NCBI RefSeq assembly: GCF_020520425.1 | Contig: NC_079491.1 | Location: 9,473,143 to 9,537,142, forward strand | Reading direction: 5' to 3' | DNA: 64,000 nucleotides | From: Spinacia oleracea | Taxonomy: Eukaryota > Streptophyta > Magnoliopsida > Caryophyllales > Amaranthaceae | In this document: positions 11,381 through 23,428 of the stretch, one piece after another | Layout of the letters: the number at the start of each line of letters is the position of its first letter | Numbering within the stretch: position 1 is the first letter of the stretch | Translations under genes and position numbers: made by a program | Notes under the pieces: generated by a model | Told to the model about the DNA's origin: nothing | The model's input: the letters and a program-made list of their open reading frames with translations, nothing else | Database searches by the model: none

Positions 11381-11720
11381 AAGCTAATTCATTTTATCAT
11401 CATTAGATTTTAGTCGGGTCATTCTATATCAGGTCCGTATCAAATTCATCCAATTTCGAATATGAGTCGAATTCAGATCAAGTCCTTTTGCATTCGGATC
11501 ATCTAATTCCAATTCAAATCATCTTCACCCACAAAACTCAAATCTTAAATTCGTGTCATCATCGGACGACAAGGGTCCTACGTGTTTAACTCTACACTTT
11601 CTCTTTCTATCCATCCACCCACCTAACAATTAAGCTATTCATTTGATCATTTCCAGTAAAACAGGAAAACCCAACTCAAGAACACCATCAAAAATCATCA
11701 TCATCATCAAATCAAATGCC

Positions 11721-14700
11721 ATGGAAACCAGCAACATGAACAACAGATGGATATCAACGGCATCAAGCATATGGATTCAATCCACCACAGGTGGGTCCTA
11801 CGCTTTTAGCATATACTCTCCCGCACTCAAATCCTCCCAATCCTACGACCAGTCAACCCTCGATACCATCTCCGTCTTCAAAGACATCGGCGCCAACGCC
11901 GGAATTCTCTCCGGATTACTCTACGCCGCCGTCTTGGGCCGTCGTTTAGGATGTTGTTTCGGAGGCCCATGGGTGGTACACTTGGTGGGGGCGGTTCAGT
12001 GTTTTGTGGGGTACTTTTTTATGTGGCTTGCCGTCGTTGGGATCATTGCTCCGCCGCCTGTGGCGGTTATGTGTGTATTTATGTTCCTGGCTGCACATGC
12101 GCAGACTTTTTTCAATACTGCGAATGTTGTCACGGGTGTTGAGAATTTCCGGGATTATAAGGGGACTATTGTTGGCATCATGAAGGTATGTACTATGTAC
12201 ACTTCAATCTATGAAAAATTGAATATGATTCTTTTTATCCATGTCGAAAAAGCCGCAATGTGAAAATTGATAATGATGTAGACGGGATTTGATCCGTTTA
12301 TCGGGTATTATAATTCCAATACTTCACTGGTTGAGTCAAATTGATTGGTAGGTGAATTGTTAGTGGCAAATGTAGATAGATTTTCAATTTAATATCATAA
12401 CCATGAATTGCTAAGCGAAGTGGCAAAAGGCCTTATATTTTTCACCTTATTGGAAGGGAAAATTAAGTTTAGGTAAGATTAAACTAAACCAATAAGTTTA
12501 CATAAGTTGGATTGATAATGCATTGGAACTTTGTGGATGTAAATATGGCAAATGGAGTAAGAGGGTTTCTAAACGTGGCTAAATTGGACACAAGTCACCG
12601 GATAAAACATTTTTTTTAGTATAAACAAAAGTACCAATTACACAAGGTGGATGTAGACCATGTAATCATACTTATTTCGGGAATTAGGGACTAGGGGGTA
12701 GTGGATAATTGTTTAACTTTGGTTTAATTGGTTTTTTATTGGATATTCAATTATTCGCAGGTAGTGTTTGGTTGTTGTCTTGTTGAAGAATAATGTTAGT
12801 TGTGCTTTTTTAAGGAGGGTTGTTAAGTTTAAGGTCAGGTCAATGTAGATAAGTTGATTGATAATGCATTGGAACAGTGGTTGTAAATATGGCTAAAGGC
12901 CTTAAAACAGTGTATCTATTGTAAAACGGATGTGCTTTCCGTTTCCTTATAGTTGCAACACTTTGTTTTTCACGCTTGCCAATGCATAACTTAAACAATT
13001 AATATCTTTAATTAGTGATAAGGAAAAATTATATAAACTTGATATTCGAAAAATATACATTAAGCGAATCTAACAAGATCGCACATGAATATTTTTTTTT
13101 TTAAATATAGATCATAAAAAATACGAAGTAGTGGATCATGTGAATAGTGCAAAAAGCAATGTGTTGCAACTATTTTGAAACTATTTTGCAAGGCTGGGAG
13201 TAGAGAGTAGTGGATCCTGTTAAATTTGGGCTTAATTGGCTTTTTATTGAATATATTATTCGTAGGTACTGTTTGGTTGTCTTATTGAAGAATAAATTAA
13301 TGTTAGTTGTGTTTGTTTAAGGAGGGTTGTTAAGTTTAAGGTCAGTTCAATGTAGCTTCTTGTCTGCTTTTAATGGGGTTTATAAGTTTGTTTGGCTGTG
13401 CTAAGGTAAACTAACAATGCATTTGGTATCCTCGGTCCTTCTATTCTTTCACAGAGAATTCCCTAAGGTCACGAACACGACTTAAGGACTTGGTTGTTTC
13501 ATCGACATTCAAATTTGGCAAGAAATATTGCATTGTTATTTCTAATATGAATAAGTAACAAGGCATTTTTAAGTTTGTTTATACAGTATTTGGATGAAAG
13601 GAATTCTGATGGAATTTGTTACCGGTTCCTTATTTCTGAATTTGTTTCTGGTGCTACAAGTTGCTCGGTTTGATGATTTTTATGCTGCATTTGCTTTGAT
13701 TTCTTTAACAAGGTTTATGTTGTAACGTGCATTGTGGGAGTCAAGGAACTTTAAAAATTCTAAAGTGGTGTTGGTATCATGAATTGAAGGATGGTTTCTT
13801 TTCCCCCTCTTTGTTACACTTTTTGTTAGCTGTCAAATGAGTTGTCGTTTTTGGCGTAGTATCAAAATGGCTCTTGATGAATATTTAAAAGAGTGGAAGA
13901 TGTAGACGAGATTTCAGACTGAGCCTTAGGCTTGAGTTGGTAATAAATTGATAATAGATTAAAATTTTCGAATTGTAGTTAGTGAATGCAAGCGTGTTTC
14001 TTAGAAATTATCTGGTTGGTTGTCCGAATTTAGTGTTAGTTATAATTTTCTGAATAGGGTTGGTGAGTTTAGACATCGATATAACTTGTTGTCCTTGACA
14101 TCCTGGCGACCCTGAGATCCTGCATTAAAGGAAGCTTTGTTGAAGGACTTGTGAATCTTGTGTTGATTTGATAACTCTTGACCTGGATTTTCTGAGAAAG
14201 GTCTTGATTGGAAAATAATACTGCAAGTATATGAAAGCTAGGCATGTACGTGGTGTTGGGACCTTATGCTCTAGTACTTTCAACCTTTCTGTAGGCTACT
14301 TTTAGGTGTTTTGGAAGTGACGGCTTGTGATGGTTGAAGATGAAAGATAGGAATGAATATTTGGTGTTGGGTCCATATGCTATAATACTTTGTACATTCA
14401 TTTGGGTAAGTTTAGGTCTTTTGTGAGGGAACTTGTGACTGCTTGTGATGGTTGAAGATGAAAGGTAGGAATGATTATGTCAATTGTGCCATATAAAACC
14501 TTCATAAGAAAGTGGATGCTTCAAAGAATTATGTCACTCCGCCATCCTGAGGTGCATAAGGTTATAGCATGAGGAGAGAATGTTATCCTTCACTTGCTGC
14601 ATAATGCCGAAAAACACACTTAAAAGAGCACCTAGTAATTTACCCCCACCGTTCTCACATTGTTTTCCTTTTCCAGAAATACTTATTACTTTCTGCTGGT

Positions 14701-16153
14701 CTCTGTGAAGAACTAATTACATATCAGAGGCCGTAATTTGCTAAATAACCAAGTGGGAAATCCCTTTGAAATAGAGAAAAGTACTTAACCATGAAGAACC
14801 AAAAAAGTGGCCTAGAGTTCTAGTTCAGATTGGAGAACTGAGCCTGCTTTTCTTTTGTGTGCAGATCAAAACTGAAGTGTATGCATATCATCCAAAGGGC
14901 AGGGGGGTGGGGAAGCATGCATATGTTGTTTGATTAGCTTTTACATGTGATTTGACTGTTAAATTGTTAATGTGTCCGTTCTTGATTCTTATTGTCAGGG
15001 TTTTCTTGGACTTAGTGGAGCAATCTTAATTCAAGTATATCAAGCATTTTTCAAAGAAAGTCCAAGCACATTCATCCTACTCCTTGCATTCTTGCCAACT
15101 TTAGTCTCTTTCTCACTAATGTTTTTGGTCAGAATTTGCCCGGGAAGCACAGGTGATGAGAAAAAGTACTTGAATGGTTTTTCCATTGTCGCTCTTGTTC
15201 TGGCTGCGTATCTGATGTTCATCATCATAGTGGAGAACATTTTTGTGTTACCAAAATGGGCACACCTTGTTACTCTTGTCGGTCTCGTTATATTACTCTC
15301 TTCACCCCTTAAAGTCTCTGCAGAAGCTGTCAGCAAGGAAAACAATGATGTACAACCCTCAGATTGGGATACATTACTCTATGGTACGGACCCAAATGAG
15401 CCCGAGAAATTTCTGGGTGAGAAAGATGGAGGAGGGTATGATGAATTACCAGGTACTTCCCATAACGTTACACCACGCACAGAAAACATGAATCTGTGGG
15501 AAGCTATGAAAAGCTTGAATTTCTGGTTGTTGTTCATTGCTATGTCATGTGGAATGGGATCTGGACTTGCCACTATAAATAACATGAGCCAAATAGGACA
15601 ATCACTTGGGTATGACACGGTAAAGATCAATACATTGGTTTCATTATGGTCAATATGGAATTTCCTTGGTCGGTTTGGTGGAGGATACATATCTGATATC
15701 TTACTACGCCAAAAAGGATGGGCAAGGCCGTTACTGATGGCAATCACTCTAGCAACAATGACTATCGGGCATATCATAATCGGATCTGGTTTTTTCGGTA
15801 ATCTGTACATAGGAACTATCTTGGTCGGGATTTGTTATGGAGCACAATGGGGTTTGATGCCTACTATAACTTCAGAGATATTCGGGATTCTGCATATGGG
15901 TACGATTTTCAATACCATTGCAATAGCAAGTCCTGTTGGAACTTACATTCTCTCTGTGTTGGTGATTGGACATATATATGATAAAGAAGCAGGGGAAGGT
16001 CAATCTTGCTATGGAGTTCACTGCTTCATGGTATCTTTCATTATATTGGCGTTTGTTAGTTTTCTGGGGTTTCTTGTTGCTCTGACATTGTTCTTTCGAA
16101 CAAGGGTGTTTTATCAGTCTGTTGTGCTTAAAAATTTACGCCATTCCCTGTGA
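11721..16153 (+). CDS. Nodulin-like / NFD4-type major facilitator transporter, two exons
   Basis: Exons 11721-12185 and 14999-16153 join in phase (GT donor at 12186, AG acceptor ending at 14998) to give 539 aa, near the usual length for this family. The protein is a multi-pass membrane protein. The N-terminal half carries the nodulin-like domain (NNRWISTASSIWIQS, SYDQSTLDTISVFKDIGANAG, TANVVTGVENF, then GTIVGIMK joined to GFLGLSGAIL across the splice). After a hydrophilic loop near residues 265-325 comes a second hydrophobic half with LNFWLLFIAMSCGMGSG, NNMSQIGQSLGY, the MFS-like LGRFGGGYISD and YGAQWGLMPTITSEIFG. About 12 membrane segments are expected. The family is named after Arabidopsis NUCLEAR FUSION DEFECTIVE 4; substrates are unknown for most members. 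The start at 11721 is preferred because family members begin shortly before NNRW; an in-frame ATG at 11643 would add 26 Ile/Lys-rich residues. The 2.8 kb intron holds a MITE. No frameshift or missing block was seen. Confidence 0.9.
12934..13200. mobile_element. Decayed MITE in the transporter intron
   Basis: The left arm CTTATAGTTGCAACACTTTG and the right arm CAATGTGTTGCAACTATTTTG are inverted relatives, the same arm type as the MITE at 54328-54723. The outer ends are eroded, so the boundaries are approximate. Confidence 0.45.
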
Positions 16154-17029
16154 AATCTGATCTTGTTCTCATTTTCTCACTTAAAAGTTGGAAGAAATTC
16201 CTACAAGTGCAGCCCTTTGTATCGTTTGTTCAATCAGAGCGAGGTTGACTTTTCAAACTGCTAATGTTGACCCTTGGAATTCGTTTAATGGGTGCTAAAA
16301 CTGCTGATAAGTGCAGCCTGCCATTTGTTGGGTGCAAACACTTTCTGCTGCTTGGGGTCGGTGTGAACTGATGTCACTCTTAAGGTGCTATCTGACCTCG
16401 TTGTGCACTCGTGTTGTGTGTAACAATTTGACAACAGTTATTGGAAAAATCTGCCAATAACAAACAAACGTTGAAAGAGAAATATGGGGTTATGCTCTAC
16501 TTTACAGTTTACAGTAATACACCAACACTCCACTTTGTTATTTAAGACTTTTGCTTGGTATATTGGCCTTTCGGCTGATTTTGATGTTGTCTGCTGTCAA
16601 CCTTTGTTGTGCAAGTATTGGATTCTTGATGCGAGGGCTGAGGTATGGCTGCTTTCTGGAATTTAAGCAGTTAGATTTGGTTGAATTCATCTGCTAATTA
16701 ACTGGTTTCTTTTATCTGTATTGAGTTATGGTTTGATGCTGATTTCTATTTCAAGAATGAATGAATGTATATGATGTTTCAGTAGACAGCAGGCATGACC
16801 AATTGCTTTTTTCAGAATTTTATCTTGCCCAACCGTCCATGGGAATGAACATCCATAATAATTGTTTCGAGGTTGTCCACTATGCACTCGGGTGTAATCT
16901 CTTGCATGTGTGATTGAGTGTAAGTTTACAACCCAAATGGCTCCTCCCATGTACGAAGTAGTTAGGTTGATTGAGGGGGAGTTCTCTTCGTCGGATGAAA
17001 CCTGAATTAATATAAACCGGTTATACTTG

Positions 17030-17290
17030 ATTGACCAGATAAGACCTAATCAAATCTTATTAGGACTTATTGGACCTGATCAAACCTGATTGAAACTTAT
17101 TGGACTTGATCAAACCTGACTGGAATTTATTGGACTTGATCAAACTTGATTATAAAAGAGTAAATTTGAGAGAGTCAAACATATACTAGTAGGACTTAGG
17201 ACCTGAATGAGGCTTATAAACATGATTACAACTTACTGAACTTATTAAAAATGAAAATTATTGGACTTGATCACACCTGATTGCAATAGA
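17030..17290 (+). repeat. Degenerate tandem repeat, unit about 30-34 bp
   Basis: Units of the form CTTATTGGACTTGATCAAAC with a CTGATTGAAA spacer recur four or five times, with decayed copies at the right end. No coding content. Confidence 0.65.
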
Positions 17291-17663
17291 AGAAACTCTA
17301 CATAGTTAACCTATAAGACCCAATTGAAACTATCATCATTAGGACATTGTTTGCAATTATTTGGACTTATTTAAACTTATTTTGTTTATAATATAGAGTA
17401 CTTTTTAAATCAAAATAAGTCGAACAAACGCAGGCTTAAGATCAATCATAAATTATCTTGAATTCCTGATAAACAAAACTGGTTATCAGAATTCAGAATA
17501 TCAGCTAGCAATAGATCCTAGGAAGGCTGGCAGCCCCTACTGCCCTATTTCTAGACACAATAATCTGGATTACTGAAATATTCCATAATTAAGTTGGGAA
17601 TATACTGTTTGTGACACATTATTAATGCAGCCACTTAATTCCTTACCAAATACTCCGTACTTG

Positions 17664-17689
17664 TAATTAATTAATTAATTAATTAATTA
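17664..17689. repeat. (TTAA)n microsatellite
   Basis: An uninterrupted run of AATT/TTAA tetranucleotide units in intergenic DNA. Confidence 0.85.
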
Positions 17690-18161
17690 TAATATAAAAC
17701 ATATAAAATCTACTGAAAGTGATTTAATCAATCTTTTAATTGTTTAATCAAACAGCCCATGATGGAAGATTAGAAATTTAGAAGCAACTCTTTCTGATGT
17801 CGAAAGGTGGAACTTCTATTTAATTAGTGATTAGTCTTGCTTAATGAGGAGATTAACTTAGTTTAGCCAGGAACGTGGTGACATGAGTTTGGCACGTGCC
17901 TAGCTCCTGTCTAACACACTTTTTAATCACTATTAATTGATTGTAAGGAAAAAGATCGTGGATTACAAAGTCTTTCAATATTTTCAATTACAATTAGAAT
18001 CGAAGAAGGTTCATATACATAATAAATTAATAATATATCATTAATTTTTTTACTCTTTTTTTACCGTAATATTCTACTTTTCAGCACTTTATTTGAATTA
18101 TAATCCCTCTGTCTCTTTTTGTTTTTTACGTTTGGTATTTTGTACGCGTTTTAACGACTAA

Positions 18162-18442
18162 CTAGTTTTTGGGCCCGGGCGATGCCCCGGGTTATCACAT
18201 TAATGACATTCACATTTACTTATATATATATTTTTTGTAATGATAACATGAACACATGTAATAGTTTAGTGGTAAAGGCTTTATTGTTTAAACACAAGGT
18301 CAAGGGTTCAAACCTTATGCAAACCATGTTTGATATTTTTTTTTTTAAATGTACATGAAAATTACATTGAGCAAACCAACCATAAGAAGAGCGCCACGTG
18401 TCACATAAACTTTTTTAAACGCTTTTTAATATATAGTATAGA
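18162..18442 (-). mobile_element. Small non-autonomous Helitron (281 bp)
   Basis: On the minus strand it starts TCTATACTATATATT and ends with a GC-rich hairpin (CCCGGGGCATCGCCCGGG), a short spacer and CTAG. It lies between A (18161) and T (18443), the Helitron target. It carries no coding sequence but contains a tRNA-like promoter module at 18264-18314. Confidence 0.75.
18264..18314 (+). promoter_or_regulatory. tRNA-like Pol III A box / B box pair inside the Helitron
   Basis: TAGTTTAGTGG fits the A-box consensus, and GGTTCAAACC at 18305-18314 fits the B box. They are about 40 bases apart, tRNA-like spacing. Probably a captured or inserted SINE head rather than a functional tRNA, since no cloverleaf arms were recognised. 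Confidence 0.45.
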
Positions 18443-19176
18443 TTAATGTGCATTGAGATTCTTCTAACTTTTTTTATGTAAACGAGGAAAATTACGTTTA
18501 TTTATAATGTTTTCACTCTTATCAAAATTCTGATATTGGAAAAATGAGAAAAAGTTAATGTCCCAATGGAAAAGTGTGAGAGAAATAACTCAATAGATTT
18601 AATTGGTTAAAATAATAATTTGACACAAATTTTGATAGAATATTAAATTATTTATGTGATGATATACAAGGAAATGTAAAAAATATTTTGGGACACCCAA
18701 AAAGGAAAACGTAAAAAACAAAAAGAGACGGAGGGAGTAAGTCTTTTTTTAAACTGTCTGACCAAATATTTTGATCATCTATGATCTAAATATACTACGT
18801 ACTTGCAATTCATAACATTGTTTTTTTTTACTAAGTACTAGTACTTGAGTCTGATAAATAAGAAACCGTCGAGTTTCACCCAAAATTTCTCCACCACATT
18901 ATTAGAAATACAAAGACTACTGCTTTGCGCCTTTGCCAGCACTAATAATTGAAGATTTGATTTAAAGTTAATTGATTTTGACATTACTCCATGTTTAAAA
19001 GTTGCTCTTCAATGTTGGATCGAGAGTATGTTGTAGTTGAAAATGATTTCATTCAAATCACCAAAATGTTAAAGTCCATGGCTCTTGAAATCTTGAGTCT
19101 AGCATCTCTATTGAGTAATATTCTTAATTAAGAAATTTACGAAGTATAAGATTGCAAGTTTGCGTTGTGTTTTGCA

Positions 19177-19937
19177 GTTAGAATCATAGTCGTATATTCA
19201 AAGACTTTAACCAACTAAACTAGTTGACATTTACGTCATTTTACTTCTTTTTTTTTTTTTTTTTTTTTTTATCTTATCATGTTTTGGTGCAGCTATCATG
19301 CATGATCACTCATTCTCTCCATTCAACAAATATAATACGATGTAACCACAACAGGGCTCAGGAAATAATCGAGTTAAGTACATACAAAGTAGCAAATTCC
19401 ACATCATTTTAATGCTATCAATATTATATGCAAATGTGCTCATGCACAATATTAAATTAGTTAGAATCATGTTCGTATACTCAAGACTTTAACCATCTGA
19501 ACTAGTTGACATTCATATCATTTTACTTTTTTATTTTATTTTTATCTTAGCATGTTTTGATGCAGCTATCATGATATCTTATTCTCTCAATTCAACAAAT
19601 GAATACGAAGTAACCACAACAGAGCATAAAAAATAACCGAGTTAAGTACATACATAGTAGCCAATTCCACATCATTTTAATACTATCAATATTGTATACA
19701 GGATAACCAATTGAGGTTGGCATGAGTGGTTAAGGGCCTCTTGCTTTTAAACCAAGGTCTCGGGTTCGAGCCTTGGGAATGGAAAAAATCTCAACTGGAA
19801 GGGATGCTGCCCATCGAGGTACCCATGCAAACTCCCGCGGGAGATTAGTCCACTTGCCGAAGGCGGTGGAAACTCCTCGTAGTAGAACCAAAAAAAAAAA
19901 AAATTGTATACAGGATGTGCTCATGCACTATATTAAA
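19177..19937. repeat. Tandem duplication of about 280 bp, second copy split by a SINE
   Basis: Copy 1 (19177-19456) and copy 2 (19460-19937) share GTTAGAATCAT...ACTTTAACCA, CTAGTTGACATT, a T-rich run, ATCATGTTTTG-like blocks and AACACATCATTTTAAT-like tails, ending in GTGCTCATGCAC. Copy 2 is lengthened by the SINE at 19705-19902. Confidence 0.8.
19705..19902 (+). mobile_element. tRNA-derived SINE with poly(A) tail and 14-bp TSD
   Basis: A 198-bp element flanked by perfect 14-bp duplications ATTGTATACAGGAT (19691-19704 and 19903-19916). It has a tRNA-like head with A-box-like TTGGCATGAGTGG near 19716 and B box GGTTCGAGCC at 19763-19772, and ends in a run of about 13 A. The unsplit first copy of the local duplication acts as an empty-site reference. 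Confidence 0.92.
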
Positions 19938-20594
19938 CACGAAATTAATTTAAAAGTTATATTGGATGCTTTCCTCAGAGATTTTCTGATGAATATTGCG
20001 AACTAGTTAGTTATCCAATAAATTGTCCACATCAAATTATTTTACCATTAAATTTAAACTAATAGTATGCAAAATTTGAGCAGTCATCATATCATAATAA
20101 TATATAAAAAAGTTGATTGAAATCGGGAATTTCTCCTAACATACGTGTTAACTCGTATGTTCAATGTACAAAGTCTAATTTTGGTACGTCAATTGAGGCC
20201 ATATGATATATGTCCGATTGTCCGTACATTACTCTGAATTTTCTTTTCGATTTTATTTTGACCATACTTTATGTTTATATATTTATAGTATACGAAGTAC
20301 TTTTTTTTTCCTGTTTTAGGAGGGTAGAAAAGTTATCACTTTTAGAGCGCTATTCAATATCTATGATTGACGAGTAAAATATATTAAGGGGTATTTTCGT
20401 AAATAAATGGTAAAAATATACAATCTTCATGATAGACGAGTAAAACATATCAAAGGGTATTTTCCTGAATAAATTGTCAAATTATATAATCTACATATTT
20501 AAATATACAATCTCTTTTTATATAAATTATTTTATTTTCTTTTTATTTTTTTTAATATCAAATATACTATACATTGTAATTTTTAGATTGCATA
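19938..20594. other. Intergenic AT-rich DNA
   Basis: No gene-like frame or paired transposon ends were seen. A short repeated motif (GACGAGTAAAAYATATYAA followed by GGGTATTTTC) occurs at about 20369 and 20425. Confidence 0.35.
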
Positions 20595-21212
20595 TCTATA
20601 CTTTTCTATATTAAAAGGAGTTGAGAAAAATGGTTATGTGTCACGTAGTACTCTTCCCTTTGCGCCACATCATTCACTCATCAAATGAGCGACATATCAT
20701 AAACAACAAAAAATCAATACATTCAATGAGGTTCGAACTCCAGGCCTCAAGTATGAATGATAACTCTCATTACCATCTTAACCAACAACTAATTGTGGTT
20801 TATTTCTTCACATTAATTTAGAAATAAATGTTAACATGAAGTCTAAAACAACTACATTTTTATGTGACTTTTTATTTTCTATTGACTATTTTAGAAAAAT
20901 AATACTTCAATAATTAAAGAATTATGACAACTATGAATGAACATGATGTCATAAGTCTTATAAGCATCAACTATAGAAATGCATATTTTGCATGGCTGCA
21001 TATATCTAATTTGGTGTTTAATTGTAAAATGGTATAATTGAAAAATTATTTCCCATGATAAACGACATAGTGTGTTTGTGTAGTTGACGAACTAGATGAA
21101 TGCTTTTCACTTTATGGAATACATGTATTTTATCAAATATTAAGCTCAAGAAACATCTAAAATTTTAACTTTTCAATGTAGCAATCGGGACATTGCCCGA
21201 GCCACACACTAG
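20595..21212 (+). mobile_element. Non-autonomous Helitron (618 bp), plus orientation
   Basis: Starts TCTATACTTTTC after an A and ends with the hairpin TCGGGACATTGCCCGA, then GCCACACA and CTAG followed by T. Terminus architecture matches the Helitrons at 18162 and 38231. No helicase coding sequence. It carries a minus-strand tRNA-like module at 20730-20787. Confidence 0.75.
20730..20787 (-). promoter_or_regulatory. tRNA-like A box / B box pair inside the Helitron
   Basis: On the minus strand TTGGTTAAGATGG resembles an A box and GAGTTCGAACC (plus 20730-20740) a B box, about 40 bases apart. It is opposite in orientation to the Helitron's own strand. Confidence 0.45.
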
Positions 21213-21623
21213 TTTGTTCATTAAAATTATAAGAGTGCAACTTAATATGCCAATTAAGGAGATTATTTTGAAATTTCTCATGTAACAATAATAGATTTCA
21301 GTTAAAAATATCATCAACATAAAGTAATTTATCCATTTTACTAGTGACGGTTATTTTGTTATTGAATTTCTTACATGCATCTAGGAATTTGGAATATGGT
21401 GTACCCTTCCAAATAGACAAGTTTAGATGTTCATTCATTATATGCAGAGTATGTGAGCAGGAAATTGATGCTCCCCCTTTTTTTTAATTTTTATACAGAG
21501 TAGTAATCTTTCAATCATAAAGTGACTCAACACCTAAGATGTCCCGATGTTATATAAAACTAAAATTTGACTATCATCTTGATGTTGTGAATCTTTAACC
21601 CAAAACACCAAAAAAAAAAAAAA
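21213..21623. other. Intergenic DNA, nothing recognised
   Basis: AT-rich, no coding frame, no paired repeats. A poly(A) run at about 21610 borders the next MITE. Confidence 0.35.
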
Positions 21624-21866
21624 TACAACTTTTGTGTAAGACCGTTTTATTGAAAAAGAGCACATTGATTGTTTAACTAATTGGTTTCATTTTTTAATTA
21701 ATTACGGAGTAGTTTTAGTGCTTAACTAATTAATTTCATTGTTTAACTAATTGCTTTCAGTGCTTAACTAATTAGTTCAAGTGCTTAATTAATTGATTTC
21801 ATTACTTAACTTATATGACACCAAGACGATCTTTTGTGTAAAACCGCCTTATATAAAAAGTTTGTA
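21624..21866. mobile_element. MITE with TACAACTTTTGTGTAAGACC-type termini
   Basis: The left end and the reverse complement of the right end (TACAAACTTTTTATATAAGG) match over about 28 bases. The interior is a small tandem array of GCTTAACTAATT with TTTCA spacers. Same family as the element at 38113-39662, which has the same ends and interior words. Confidence 0.65.
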
Positions 21867-22355
21867 AAAAACTAACATTAGAGAAAAGAGAAGAACACCT
21901 ACCAAACAATAAAATAAAATCTCACTAAAAGAAAAGACCAAACATTCTCACAAGGGCCACACATCGACGTTGTTTGTTGGAACTCCTTGTGAGAGATTTT
22001 CTGCTTGAAACACATTGTACATATTTCGAATCGGAGAAACTTTACTAGGTTTCAAATTATCAAACAACTTACCGTTTTTTGAGGGAAACCAAATAATTTA
22101 CCTTGTAAGACATGCTTAATTTCCTTTTAAGGGATTTTTTTTTACTACCGGACCATTCTCACGAGGATTACAAATATGCACTGTTAGAATATGTATTGAA
22201 TCGGTCAAATCCCCTTTCTGCAACACTTTAGGTCATAACCTAGTTATATTATGTATTTTCTTTTCCTCGAGATTAATAAAACTTCTCCCTCATCGTCTGT
22301 GGATATAACTAACATATTGTAAGTGAATTACTTTAAATTTTCGTATTCTTTATTA

Positions 22356-22680
22356 CTCCCTCCGTCCCTTAATACTCGCACCGTTTTCCTTTTCGGGCCG
22401 TCTCTTAATACTTGCACTGCTTCTATAAATGGAATTCTTTACCAATATTATATCATTTCTCACACTTACCTACTACCCCACTTACACCCCTACTCCCTAT
22501 AAAAAATCATTTAAAAATCCACACCTCCCACTCACCACTCACCACCCCTTACACATTTTCCACTAACAATATTAAAAAATACCCCACTATCAACTAACAT
22601 CCATTAAATTAATAAATCAATTCAAATGTCTTAAACTTCGCACCGATCAAACCGGTGCGAGTATTAAGGAACAGAGGGAG
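22356..22680. mobile_element. Mariner/Stowaway-type MITE (325 bp)
   Basis: CTCCCTCCGTCCCTTAATAC and its inverted partner GTATTAAGGAACAGAGGGAG define the ends, flanked by TA at 22354-22355 and 22681-22682. The ORF across it (22412-22597) is MITE interior. Confidence 0.85.
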
Positions 22681-23428
22681 TACATAATTTATTATTTTTA
22701 GCTTGAGTACTAACATGCTCAATAGTCAATACTATAGACTTCCTATTTGTAAAAATAAATAAAAAATACTACTCCGTAGTCTTCTAGTTTTGTAGTCTTG
22801 TACAGTAAAAGACTAGTAACTAACTCCAATAATTAGGTAGTTAACGAAATAAAGCACGCGCCAACGCATCAAACATTAACATTAGTCAACTTTACACTTG
22901 ACGGGCAGCGGGCAGTCATTACATGTAAAGCCAACGTCTTAATCATTCATCATCATTCATCACCCAACAATTGTCACACTAAACGCCATTAATTGTCTTA
23001 ATTTTTCCTTTTTATTTAATCAAATGTAATACTTCCTAGAGGGTGTCAAATCGGGTCTTCGGTTGGTTATAGATCGGAAATTATCGGTTAGGTCTAATCA
23101 AATAATGTTTTATACGGGACGAGTGTGCATATGCAGATTGAATATGTAAATCCTTTTGTTCTGAATAACTTCAATTTTTGTCAGAAATCGATCGAATCGG
23201 ATCAGTTTTAAACCGCACTACGACGAAACCACCATATTATTATTATCAATTAATTAAGTTATGTTAATTAAAAAAGGTTCAAAATCTGAAACAGAGACAA
23301 GACAAAAGAAGCTGATTAAAATTAAAATCAAAATCAAAATCTCTCTCTTTCTCTTCTGAGCTACCACTATATGATCTTCTACCTTCCATTTTCATGCCTT
23401 TCTCTCTCTTCTTCTTCTCTCACTGCGC
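22681..23428. promoter_or_regulatory. Upstream region of the BTSL gene
   Basis: No separate gene. The 100 bases before the start codon hold a pyrimidine-rich patch (TCTCTCTCTTTCTCTTCT, about 23340-23357) typical of plant core promoters or 5' UTRs. No convincing TATA box or iron-response element could be named. Confidence 0.3.

Larger units (their letters stand above)
16154..18102. other. 3' flank of the transporter gene and intergenic DNA
   Basis: Presumably starts with the transporter 3' UTR, but no clear polyadenylation signal could be chosen. It includes a degenerate tandem repeat (17030-17290) and a TTAA microsatellite (17664-17689). No gene-like frame was found; the ORFs at 16484 and 16726 lack recognisable content. 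Confidence 0.4.
18103..18737. mobile_element. Mariner/Stowaway-type MITE containing a nested Helitron
   Basis: The left arm (ATCCCTCTGTCTCTTTTTG, then TTTTTTACGTTT) and the right arm ending CAAAAAGAGACGGAGGGAG are inverted repeats, flanked by TA dinucleotides at 18101-18102 and 18738-18739. The sequence is split by the Helitron at 18162-18442; without it the MITE would be about 350 bp. Confidence 0.75.

Noticed and set aside
15040-15810. Minus-strand ORFs over transporter exon 2
   Set aside because: Antisense shadows of a well-supported coding exon.
18264-18314. Functional tRNA gene
   Set aside because: Only A- and B-box-like motifs; no complete set of cloverleaf stems was seen.
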